This document shows, in pieces, positions 10,804 through 23,500 of a stretch of 64,000 nt of DNA (its first letter is position 1; every line of letters starts with the position of its first letter). The notes beneath the pieces were generated by a model. The model was not told the DNA's origin. It worked only from the letters and a program-made list of their open reading frames with translations, and searched no databases. The translations under genes were made by a program, and so were the position numbers. The DNA comes from Corbicula japonica. Taxonomy: Eukaryota > Mollusca > Bivalvia > Venerida > Cyrenidae. Location of the stretch: positions 1,798,001 through 1,862,000 of the forward strand of contig JAZAYU010000008.1 of the NCBI GenBank assembly GCA_038501625.1, in the 5' to 3' direction.

Positions 10804-11582
10804 TTATAAGTCGGTTTTGGCCCCTGTGGTAACTGACTTGTCACTTTCTCCTTCCTCCTCTCTTATGGTTGATAAATCTGGCATACTCCCTAACAAGGGG
10901 TGGGTCACTGAGTCAATACTTTGGTTAATAATGGTGTGGGTGGGGTGCTTTAAGTCTGGTGCGCTTTTTGTAATGCTTTTATTACTGTTTCCAGCATTCT
11001 TCTTATCAGAGTCTAGTTTCTCTTGAGAAGTGCTGATTCTCTCGTTAGTAAGGTCATTTTTGCCCTTTGCATTTTGGTAAAGTGAAAGAAGATCATTTAA
11101 AACATTTCTGTCATTTTCAGATTTTAAAATGTCATTTTCACTCAGAAATTTCTTAGTTTCACCATCTTCTAATACTGCATAGTTTATTTTTCCCTCTTCA
11201 CTGTCAGAATTGAAATCGGAGTTCAGTTTCTGCTGTGATTCTGTGCCGAGGTATCTGCTAATGGACTCATGGGATACATTGTCCTTCTGGTCTTCATTCT
11301 CGGAGTCCTCGGAATCAGTCGCAAAATGTTTCTTTTCTTTAGACACTTGCATTTGGTGCTGGCAGTATTCTGTCACATACTCGCTGTCTATGACAGAAGC
11401 ATCAACTACCGAGAGATCCCCTACAATGGCACCCTCATAATGTGTTGGCATAGCAGTGTATACATTCTGACCATTGGGCAGCAGCTTATCACTCTGGTTG
11501 CTATAGCGATTAAGTCCAGTACCAGTTGTGCTTCCACTGCTGATGTCAGAACGTAAGAAACTTTCAAGGTCACTTCTTCGAT
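10804..11582 (-). CDS. ADGRL: ADGRL exon 21: long acidic cytoplasmic tail and stop
   Basis: The acceptor is ATTTTTCAG. The frame starts at the split codon CAT and runs 258 codons to TAA at 10804-10806. It is rich in Ser, Asp and Glu ([14 protein letters not shown]), with KSAPDLKHP and [15 protein letters not shown] near the end. The C-terminus, TTGAKTDL, is a class I PDZ ligand (T-x-L). Vertebrate latrophilins also end in a PDZ ligand that binds Shank-type scaffolds. The reading frame is open further upstream, to 11664, but the spliced frame requires the 11582 acceptor. Confidence 0.93.
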
Positions 11583-14500
11583 CTGAAAAATAAAAACACC
11601 AACTTGACGATGTCTGAAGTCGTAGTGGAACTGCTGCTCGTAGGATTGCTTCCTGGTAAAGCATTCAATTGGTTCTAGCCCCAAGATTATACATGTATGA
11701 AGAGAATGGAAACCAGTCTCAAATCTCTAGAATCTGATTGGCTGAAATAAAGATGCCTAAGATTTGAGACTGGTTTCAAATCTCATTTTTATAATCTTCA
11801 GCACTGAAAGGAACCATCAATTTCTTGGCCTGACAGCATCCTGTACCTTTCTGCATTAATGTGAAGAAATTAAAAAATTTATTGAAAAAATAATTATCAG
11901 TTATGCAAAATGTTCAAATTTCAGTCTGTCCATTAGCAAAGTAAAAAGTATTTTTCACTTTCACATCTCATTAGCATTAATAATTGCCACTGATTTATGT
12001 AATATTGTCTCAAGTATGTTAGCATTGACTAACTTAATAATGTTACAGTGCCTAAGGTTTTCTTGACAATAATAACAGCACACGACGCTTGAAAGTATTC
12101 AAATATCCTTAAAGGAATTCCTGTAACCTGATTTCAATTAAATATGATTTACTCGGTCATTCTTCAGTACTTTTTTAAATCATTCCTGTCTTGCCAATCA
12201 GTTAACATTGAATGTTTCTGAAATACAGTCACTTAGCAGCACAGTACATCTGACATTCACAATGCAACATGGGAAAAACCTTTCCACATAATGTTTTGGG
12301 TCAAAGTACGAAGGTTATAGAATCTGCAAAATGAAACAACTTGAAAGCAATAATTCAGTGCTGACATGTTCTATACACACCAAATCCTCTAGATTTGAGC
12401 ATTCAATATTGTTAAAAACCAGAATGTCTTACGTTTTCCAGTTGCTGAACTTGAAGAAGAACGTTTTCTCTTCCGGCTACTCCAGAACTTCAGGAAGTAC
12501 TGAAATCATAGATCCCTTCCAGTTACATGTGTATACACTCAAAATCGAAAATAACTGGTAAACATATGTAATACCTTTTCTTTTGTTAAGTCTTGACTCC
12601 ATGAGATATGGGCTAACATTGTAGATCCAGATTTTAGAAGTAAGGAATAGTGTACTTAACTTTGCATTCAGGGTACCCCTCATAAGCCCACCCCTATTCA
12701 AGCCCAGCTCCTATTATTTGCAATTTATACTGATGACCTATTTGTACTAAAACTCCAGAAAATTTCATCATTTCCAAATAATGTTACCTCTGAATATATG
12801 AAATAGAATATGTATAACAGAAGTTCAAGATGACAGTTACTTACATTTCCGGAGGATGTTGATGGAGGTGAGGAGAAGCTGGCGTTGTATCCACCAATGT
12901 TGACACGACAACACATTGGTAGCCATTTTGCCTTATACACAGCACGGCGCCATTCCTTCTTCACCTATAATGTACAAAATCTAATAAATTAATTGTTTAA
13001 ATAAAAATAATGTACAATATCTAATATATTATTAGTTTAAATAAAATGTTCAAGCACTCACTGTTTTATTAATTGACATTTATTTCAGTGAAGCATTGAA
13101 GCATATTTATGTGAAGGATCTAAAAATAAAATTAAAGAAAGGCCATGTTCTTTAGAATTTGTTTTCAAGTATGGCTGAAAAGGTGGGTAAAGAGTCACAT
13201 AAATACGTGTATATGGACTTCAGGGTATGGAATTTGAGGTCTCAGTGGATACAGTCTCTTTGACCATTAAGTAAAATCCCATCAACACTGATCTGGTTTA
13301 ACTCTTTACTCCAAACACTGCAGATCCAGATCAGCCAACTAATCAGGATCTGAACTATTCTCTTTTTGATTCAAAAGATTATTTCTGACCAAGGAGCAGT
13401 GTAAATCATGATCAGACAGCATGCATGTACCAGCTGATCTGAATCTCTAATGTTCATGCATGTGTTAAAACCTGTTTATGGAGTAAAGGGTTGAAAAACT
13501 GTGGTCTAATGATCTATAGGGCTGCCACCTGGGACAAAGAACATAAAACTTAGATTGGAGACCAGTCACCAGCATCTGATTGGCTGAAATAGCAACTAGT
13601 ACTCATTTCAGCCAATCAGATGCTTGAGATTTGAGACCTGATTTACCTTTCTGTCCATAAAGCAGTGGAAGATGAAGATGAAGAGGCCCTGTAGACTGTT
13701 GAGGATAGTGAAGATGTACGCTACGGCGATCAGGTCCTCGTTGATGTACAGGAAGCCAAACGTCCATGTCAGACCTAGGAGCACCACCAGCACCGCGCTG
13801 CCCTTCAACCATGTCCTGTTTAAACAATGAATCATTACAAAGGTTTCTTCATAAACTGACTGCCTGGTTATAGAAGTGGCATTTAAGATATTTTGAAAGA
13901 ATGGGTTGTGCACCAAACTTAGAACAAATTCTTCCAATTTTTACTCTTACATATAAATTTTACAGCAAGGCAAATATTATTATCATTGATGCTATTGAGA
14001 TGTTTTGGCAAATAATTGTGAAATGAAAATAGTAATATGATACCAGTATTATCAAACTATATCAAAACACGTAACAATAACAAACATAATATTGCCAAAA
14101 TTTGTTATAATTAGACTAAAAGACTACATGTACATCATGTTTTCTGTTTGGAGTAGAATGTCTTGCTTATTAAATACATGTCTCTGGTCTCAAAACAATA
14201 ACTGCACAAAGATAGATGTCAGATCTGAAAAGCTTACTGAGCATGAACTCCACAATGTTTTTTAGTCTCTCACAAGGCATACACACAAGGGGTCTCACTA
14301 GAGGGAGACTTGGGAGAAGTGGTCTCCCAAAAGAGACCAGACTTCTCCTTCTTTGAGTTATGGGAGAAGTCATTTTGTACAGACTTTATAGAGAAAGAAT
14401 GCTGTTGACTGCAAACTTTTCCATAATTCAGTAAAATTATGACAAAAATTCACCCTGATTTGCAAATTTAGTGAGAGCCCTGCACATTTTATCGCTTGAG

Positions 14501-17500
14501 CAACCAATTTAGATCCAGACCAGCTGAAAGGATGTGCATGCTTATCTGGATCTACAGTGGTCACATATAAGACATAAACTGATCCCATTAAATGAATGGT
14601 TAAATTCAGGGAAGATAGGTAAAAAAGCAAATCGTTTTTAGGAAATTCTATGTCTTTGTTAAGTATTTATTTATTTAAATGCCATTTCCTGTATAAAAAC
14701 TTTGCAAAAGTTTATTATGCAAAAGACATGAAAATGTTAATTTTTACTTTTAATATATTATCCAGTATCGAGGGTATTAGCAACATTTGACACTAAGAGA
14801 AGAAAGAAACAGTAAACGTCTAGATGTATGTCCAGGACCCAGATCATGAAACTGAGATTGAAGACCAGAGCCCAAAATTACAACTCTAAGAATCTTAAAT
14901 CTCAAGCATCTGCATGGCTGAAAGGAGACTTGTCTCCAATCTCAAATCCAATTATGATCTTGGACCCAGTCTCAAATCTCAAATATCTGATTGGCTGCAA
15001 TTCAGACCACTCTTCAAATAGACCAATCATAAGCTTGAGTTTGAAGCTGGTCTCCAATCCCATTTTATGGTCTTGGGCTCAGAACATTAAAATTTTCCGC
15101 AAAATAATACAAAACAGCAAGAAACTGAGGAAATGTCACTCATGTGCATGAACAGTATAACTGGATAATATTTTGTTATCCTGTTATTGCACTGAGGTGA
15201 TGAATAGACTACAACAGGGAAGGAATGTCTATCCCTTTCCTGTATAGATACACCTTTATTGCTAGGGCGAACAGTTTAGATCCAGATCAGCCGGCACATC
15301 CGTGCCATCTGATCAGGATCTGCACTGTTCGCTTTTTGATTCATTAGGTTATTTCTGACCAAAATGCGACCAGTGCAGATCCTGATCAGATTGCTTCACT
15401 TGTTCCAGGGTTAAGTTGAAAACTGCACACTGAATATACAGAAAATCTAGATGACAGAAACACTAATCAGAAGCTTACAAGCAGTGTAATAGATTAAATT
15501 CTCTACACAGAGTTGTCATTCCTTACACTCCATTATGTTATAGTTACTCATAAGATCTCTGAAAAAAAAACTATGTTTGTTTGACCAACCATATTCCTAG
15601 TTACTTTACAAATGTTTATTCATTTTAATCTTTAATTTCCCAAAAACTTGGTTACTGAATGATAAGATTACATATTCTGCTAATTAAATAAAGTGAAAAA
15701 AAAGATATCCAACTTGCAACTCCATTGGTTGCAAGGCTTTTTTGAGTGGCCTTAAAACCAATGTAGTTCATCCTCTTGCATACATGAACAACTATGAAAG
15801 GTAAAGGCTGTAAAATAAGTTATTATGTATATGCTCTTTTAAGTATTTACGAGGATATCAAGTGGAAAGGGCTTAAAAATGAGTTAAGTACCAAAAAAGG
15901 CAAAAAAGAAGAAAAGACACTACTAAACATTAGTAGACCCACTGAATATGAACTGAGGGTAAGGAACAATAACTCTGCACAATCCATGCACAGACAACAC
16001 AACAAGAGAGAGCCAGTTTCTTCTAGTGTTCAGAAACTTACGGCAGATCTACAGCTGTCCCTGTTTCACTCACGATACTGTTTTTGCCATTTCCATTTCT
16101 GTTAGCAAATGTATAGCAATAAGCAAACAATTACATCTAATATATCATACAGACTGAACAACACACACAAAATACCATCGGGAATGAACATTTCATTGTT
16201 TACTTGTTGTGTCTTGGATAACCCTTTACTCCATATATACACCTTTTAACATGTGTGCAACCAAGCTGTGCCAGCTGATCTGGGTCTACACTGGTTGTAT
16301 CTTGGTCAGAAATAACCTAATGAATCTAAAAGTGAACAGTGTAGATCCTGATCAGATGGCATGGATGTGCTGGCTGATATGGATCTACACTGTTCAGCAT
16401 GTGATAAAAGCCATATACATGTATATGGAGTATAGGGATATATTTGATTCACAAATTTAAATGGTGTGTTGTATAGTCCATAGGTATTTTCAAACCAATA
16501 TGTTAGTAAATTTGATCTATTCCTTAATGATAACAATATTGTTTATGTGATACGATAACAATTCAACATGCAGTTAGAAATTTGTAAACAAAATTACAAT
16601 TACGGAGTTTAGTTTAAGTGCAAAGATGACCTGGAAAGCTAGTTTGTTAAAAACTTAATCACTTTAGTGATTTTATAAAATTGATTATTTTAGTGATTTT
16701 AATCAAAATTAATCTATCTAAAATGATAAACAAAACCCTTCACCATTTTTTTGCTTTAAATTTTTTAATGCTCTTATAGAAAAACACTTAAAAGAAAACA
16801 AATGGCAATCAAATTTTTTTTACATCAGGCTCTAATATTACAAGAAATACCAAAATTCAATTACATTTTTATAAAAGTAAATAAACAAATGATGAGTTGA
16901 AAATTGAGTTTGAGCTAATTGAGTTAAGATTGTTCCTAATATTGGGGTGAGTACTGTAACTCCAAGTTCAGCATGGACAGGTAATATGACATCAATGCAA
17001 TATATTTCTGTCACCCACCATGCAACTTCAATGTCATATTTAATCGCTTTGCAAAACTACTTTGTTTAAGTGAACTACAGTGCATTATCAAGGCTGTTAA
17101 TTCTTCAGATTTAATGTGTAGATTCCATTTTTTTACTACTACTACTGTCATATCTGGCTTTTCACCCCTAAAGTATTGCAGCCCAGCATAATAAGTCCAA
17201 AATAAGACAAAGCCAACATACCCCATTTTCTCGAGCTTTCCTTTCTGCCGGGCTTGTATGGAGGATGCAGTCACTCCTGCATGTCGACACATCATGTAAA
17301 TCGCAATACTAAGCATTACCAGATTTATCTGTAAAACAAAATTAAAATAGAAATCTTGTAGCAGTGCTGTAGTTTACTCGGTTTTACAGTATTGTTGTAT
17401 AGTTTTCTCTGTTTTTAAAATCATCAAACAAAAAAAGTACTAATATTGGCGGGGGTTTAATATTGGCGATATTGGCGGTCAGGGTCAGTTGCGCCAATAT

Positions 17501-20500
17501 TAAACACCGCCAATAAAAATCCCCGTCAATTTAAAACACCGCCAATTTGATATCCAGAAGGTAGATAACTATGATACACTAGTGCATATATCACAAAATG
17601 CGAACTTTTCATGGCATTGGTCGGTGACACCTTCGTAAAGAACTTGGGTTGGGAGAACACTCCCGGACTTAGAAATAGCCAGGAGTATTATCTGTCGCTT
17701 ATCGTCTATTCCTTTTTTCCGCACTTGTTTCGAACTTGAAAAAAAAAGCCTCATAAAGTTATATCTTTTATACATGTAGTAAATTAAAGCGAGTTTTTCA
17801 ATATCTCATAAAAACCCGCTTTAAAATAAATTAAATTAAAAAGAAATTATAATATTAAATTGAACAAGTAGGTAAAATTATAATGCGTCAACAAAAGAAA
17901 TATAATTAGAATATCAAACAAAGCAATCGAGAACTGTATTAGGTAGCTAGCTGCGAATATGTTTTCACACTTAAAATTTAACAATAGAATAACAGCGACG
18001 TTTCTCTTCCATTGTCCAATTTCCGCACGGGACCATATTTACACCAGTTTGATCCCAGTTTATCACAAGGGAACTTAGTAGATTCTCAAAGCAAATCCCT
18101 TACTTTAAAAACATACGTTTACTTTTTACAGGTACTCTTATAATACTATTGTGTAGTTAAACATCGCTCACGTAACATTCACGACATAAAACCGTTGAAC
18201 ATCTCATTTGAGAATAAGGCCTAAACGATTGATTCTTAACAGGTTTTCCAGCATTGGTATTATGTAAATGTTTAACACTGGGACAAGAAATTACTTACGC
18301 AATATCAAAAAAGTGAAATATCCGTATCAGGCCTCAATTATTTACATTAAATATTATGAAATTAGAATATTTTTAACTATTTTTTTTCTTCAAGGGTTTT
18401 ACGGTCGGTGTTAACGGCAATTTTAGACCCGCCATTTTTCATCAAGGGTTTTATTTTGGCGATCTGGGTCGTCACCGCCAATATTTAACCCCGGCAATTT
18501 TAGACCCGCCATTTTATTTCAAGGGTTTTATTTTGGCGGTCTTGGTCGTCACCGCCAATATTTAACCCCGCCAATATAAAACACTTCAAAAAACGCCAAT
18601 ATTTGACACCGCCAATATAAAGCGCTATACAGTATCTTTTACTCCATGGAATACAGCTTCTATTCCAGGGCGACAAGTGTTGATGAAGATCAGCTGGCAT
18701 TGTTTCACTTCTTGGTCAGAAAAACATAATGTATCTAAAGCTAAATAGTGTAGATTTTAATCTGACATTCTGTCTTATCAGTATCTATACTCTCGGCTTA
18801 TGATTCATTATTAAAGTGACTTCAGACCAAGTAGTGAACACTGTAGACCCGGATGTGCTGGCTGATCTGGAACCTGTACATGTATGCAGATGTAGCAAAG
18901 CTAATGACAATTTAAAAGTTACATCCTTATTTGAAAATCAAGATATTTTAAAACAAACTTACAAGGACAACTACTGCAGCAGGTATGACGAAACTCAAGA
19001 CAAAATAATTGTCCGTCCTCAACCAACAACTGCAATTATGTAACAATTCATGATTAACCCTTTCCTCCATATATACCCATTATTTATGCATGTGGGACCA
19101 GTGTAGATCTAGATCAGCAGCAACATCCATGCCATCTGATCAGGATCTGCACTGGTAGCATTTTGGTCAGAAATAACCTAACAAATCAAAAAAGCGAACA
19201 GTTTAGATCATAATCAGAAGGCATGGATGTGCCGGATGATCTGTATCTAAACTGTTCGCCAATGCAATAAAGGTGTTTCTAAGAAGGAAAGGGTTATGCA
19301 TATAAAACACAAACAATTCAAATTTTCAAAAAGCTCTATTAATTATTTTTTAACAAGTGATTCTGGCAAAAAGCCAGATCAATGATATAGCAAGGTTTAA
19401 AACCTGATGTAATAACAATGAATCATCATGCCATAAGATTAAATTGCAGTGTCAGAACCCATCTTGTTTTGCTGTCTACATTTTAAACAGTTCTAATTTG
19501 TAACCATTAAATTAAGAGTAAACAATTGGTTATTGTATATCATGCAGTATATCATTTGATTTTGTCAGGTAAACTTTTTGTCGACAACAATCAGCAAATT
19601 ACAGTTTTGCACAGGCATAAAACTTATGCAACTTCAACAATTTTATAAGATACAATACTGCATTGTCAAATTTTCATAGAGTGTCTGAATTTTCTATAAG
19701 TGTCTTGGCCTATTTTCGTGAACATTAAACCCAAGCAAAGCATTGTGATGGCAAACTAGATCCAGTCTATCATAGAATTTGGTATAAAGAACAACATACT
19801 GTGTGTCAGTCCCATATCCGGTGTGGTCGATGGCAGCAGATATACCCACTATCACTGCTGGTACACCTACAAACATACATGGATGTGAACATCTAACAAA
19901 ATAAATATCTATTTAACTGTGATGCCAGCAGTTTTGTTTTATGTTGCAAATGTCTGATAGCATCATAAAAAATTATAAATCAGACATCGACTTGTACAGT
20001 ACTGTCATATTTTTTCAATCTCACTATATAGAAGTCACAATTCATTTCCTTCAACCTGCAACCTAAAATGACTGCCATTACAAAAGACCTGTTTTCAACA
20101 TTGTATATAAACATCCATAAACATATGGCATGGATAAAATTATTAGTATCCCAGAATTGGGGCAGATCACAGGAAAAGGTGTCTTTGTTACTGTGTTATC
20201 ATTTAATTTCGCTGGCACGAAATTTCGCGCAATCGCCGAAAATGACTGTTTCGCGCGGACGTAAATTCGCGCAAATCCATTTTTTCAAAAAAAAAAGTTA
20301 AATTATTATATTACAACAGATATTTGACTGATCCGTTATCAACACCTATTGTTTATTCGAACATGCGAGCTAATCATGAGTCAGTTGGCAGGGGGTAAAT
20401 TACCACTGCCTTTGTTAGTCAATTATCGGACCGCTGTTTATTCGGGGACGCTAATTGACACGGGACCCGTTTGATCCATATTTCTGGACCATTCATTACA

Positions 20501-23500
20501 TAATTGGTATGTTAAATTGTGTACCCGTTTTATTTTCCAAAGTGTCAATTGATTGTAAAACAATTACTCAAAACAGAGGTTTGTAAATTAAAATTGAAAT
20601 TTTCAAAAACATTCAAACGCTTTTGCTTCTGACTACACTCTATCAAAACACTCGACTGCCTTACGAAAAGAAATATTCCAAATGGTCTGAATACTTCAAA
20701 AATTTAACAAGAAACAAGAACGTCTCAAAATTGTCAGAATTGTCAAATGGAAACAAACATGTTACCAGTAGATAACAAAAATACGAGTCAAAATAAACAG
20801 AATGAGATGACAACGATACTGTTTTCTAAAACGTGACCTGACCTAAATGCCCGGACTAAATTGTCGTTAGAATTTTGAAGTAACATTTAAAATATTTTAA
20901 TAGAAATTTTACAATAAAAAATTATTTTATTTCCTTTAACATTTTAAATATTCAATACCTCAAATTTATATCACATAGCGATACGGGCAACTAACATACG
21001 ATGTGTAGGTATATTCGGACATAAGCACGTTTCGGATACATATAGATGTGGAACTAGATGGTTGAATTTTAGCTTAGGTTTTAAATTCGCGCACTGGCCC
21101 GAGCGCGAAATACGCGAAATTTAAGCCATCGCTAAATATAATGATACCACAGTAATATATTTTGACATTTTAGTTGTTATAATATTGGGAAAAAACTACA
21201 AATATCTATTACTTTCTTATAACTTATTGGTGATTTATTGCACATTTTGACTTAGTTTACATGATGTTAATTTTTAAATGAAATACATATTAAGCAATGT
21301 CTTCTGCTCAACATGATGATGTCATTTCTAAGATTGATGCTGCTGCAGACACCTTTTCCAATAATGTGCACCATATGTGTATACAGACACATATAAATTT
21401 TGACAAGATATAAAGTATTTAAAATCTCACCATAACCAAAGGCATAGAACCATCTGACCCTTGACCTCTCTGCTTCAAACACTTCAATGAGCATGAAGTA
21501 GAGCTGGATCCCCTCTAGACACATCCAGGAGAATGAAGTCAGGAAGAAGAAATGCAGGAAACCAGCAATCACTGAACATAGAACCTAGAATTAAAAAAAA
21601 AAGATTATTTTAGATCACACAGCTTACATGTTCGACAGCCAAGTTTGCCTAATGAATATATAAATTATATTACAGGCACAAAAACATAAATGAGATTGAA
21701 GACTAAATTCTGATTGGTCGAATATAATTTGGCTCTCTTAATCTCTCTTAATCTTTCTATTAAATAAGTGGGTTGTATGTAACCATAGTATTTAGAAGGA
21801 GAAAGGAAAATGTATTTTTTAACTTTCTTTTCTGATAGTAGACAATAGTACCGGTATTTGATAGCATACCTTGTCTTGGGTTTGCCCGATTCCAAACAGG
21901 AACAGTAACTCTGCAATCATCAGACATAGCACCAGGTTCTTGTGTATTGTGTTCCTGTCCGACTGAAGGTTTCTGCAATTACAATATATCAGAATTGTAT
22001 TACACGAATGCATCTTGTCAGTTTCTAGCCCACTCAATAAATCTAGAGTTCTGTTTTGTTGATTAATCGACAGTAATTACTTCTGAATCGTGGTCTTTTA
22101 CCAGTGAAAGTAACATCTGCAACTAGCAATACTAAACAATAACATGACGATAGGAAATAGTGTAAACCTGATTGTCACTATTATTTACTGATGATATGTG
22201 AAAAACTTTGTTTAAAAAGAGGCAATTTTCCTGGAAAAAAATATTTAAAGCAGGTGATATCTGTATAAACTGCTTCCAAGAACACAGCACCAACTGATCT
22301 CCAAACAACCTTTAAATAAGTTTCTTTAAACTCCTTGTTTTTTGTGCAACTGATCACCACCAATATTGGTCTGTTTGTAAGATTTCCACAAAATTAATTC
22401 ACTGTGAACATATTCTTAAAAGAAAACATATACGGTATTCGAATGTTTGGACACTACATTTCAGTGTTGATGTGAATGTTTAGGGTAAACAATAAGAAGA
22501 AGTTACCTGAATATTGAGAACGAGATGAAGCACATGAACAGGCAGATGACGGAGACGATACAGCCTACGTAGGTGATAGCCTGCAGTGACATCATGTGTG
22601 CACGACTTAACTGAAAATATAAATACAGATAGCAACACACTGAGACTGAAATTACCATTAGAAAGTTAACTAAGATCTTATTTAAGTGCCAAATGTTATC
22701 AAAGCTTGGGTGTGTTACTTCATTTGTTTATAAAACAAAACCAACAACAAGGTTTCTATATCTCTTACTTTAGTGAAGCCACTTTACCAATAAACTCAAT
22801 AAAAAGTGACATCCTATTGTCGCCATCCAGTTTAAAGTCATTAGCCATTTAAATATTCCTTTAAAGAACAAACAACATACTGATGGTTCTTTGGATTAAC
22901 AGTCTATCTTATTTGATTTCTATCTCTGTTATAAATCTTCTACCTGCCAAGACACTGTTCTGGCACTATGATCTTTAAAACTCTTTCAGTAAATGTCAAG
23001 TTAAGTCTATATTCCACAGACACAACTTTTACTACAGAATCAAGATCAGTCGAGATATCTGTTCTGTCTGACCAAGATCTACAGTGTTCCATCTTGGACT
23101 TTTTAGGGTTTTTTTCTGATCAAGAAATGAACAGTGCAGATCCAGATCAGATGTCTCAGATGTGCAGGTAGATCTGGATCTACACTGGTCAAACACACGA
23201 AAAAATCTGTATGTATGGAGTAAAAGGTATTAACAGATTCCTGGTACCTTGGTGCCTGTAACGTCCATGAGAACAGCAAAGTTAGTGAGGTGATCACACT
23301 CACACGTGGTGTATTCTTCATTCGTGTCGACAACACGGCAACCATCTTGGCTCCATTCTCCATACAGTGAACTAGAAAAACCACCAACATTCCCAAGAAA
23401 TATAAGAACACACAAAAAAGATGATATTCATTATACAGGTATCCTCTTTACATTTAAATCAGAGAATTTGACTTATTCATGTTATATCATGGTATGCACA

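Noticed and set aside
11583..11664. Upstream extension of the last ADGRL exon to an ATG at 11664
   Set aside because: A clear acceptor (TTTTTCAG) at 11583 joins exon 20 in phase. The extra residues lack similarity to the tail.
13603..13827. Second - strand frame over ADGRL exon 18
   Set aside because: Wrong frame of a well-matched TM6-TM7 exon.
14265..14370. Short GGGAGAAGT/ACTTCTCC inverted motifs
   Set aside because: Small local symmetry without repeats elsewhere in the window. Not enough to call an element.
19694..19799. Read-through of ADGRL exon 15 past 19800
   Set aside because: The frame continues, but the sequence no longer matches TM4/loop 2, whereas exon 16 supplies the expected C-W-L-containing loop in phase.
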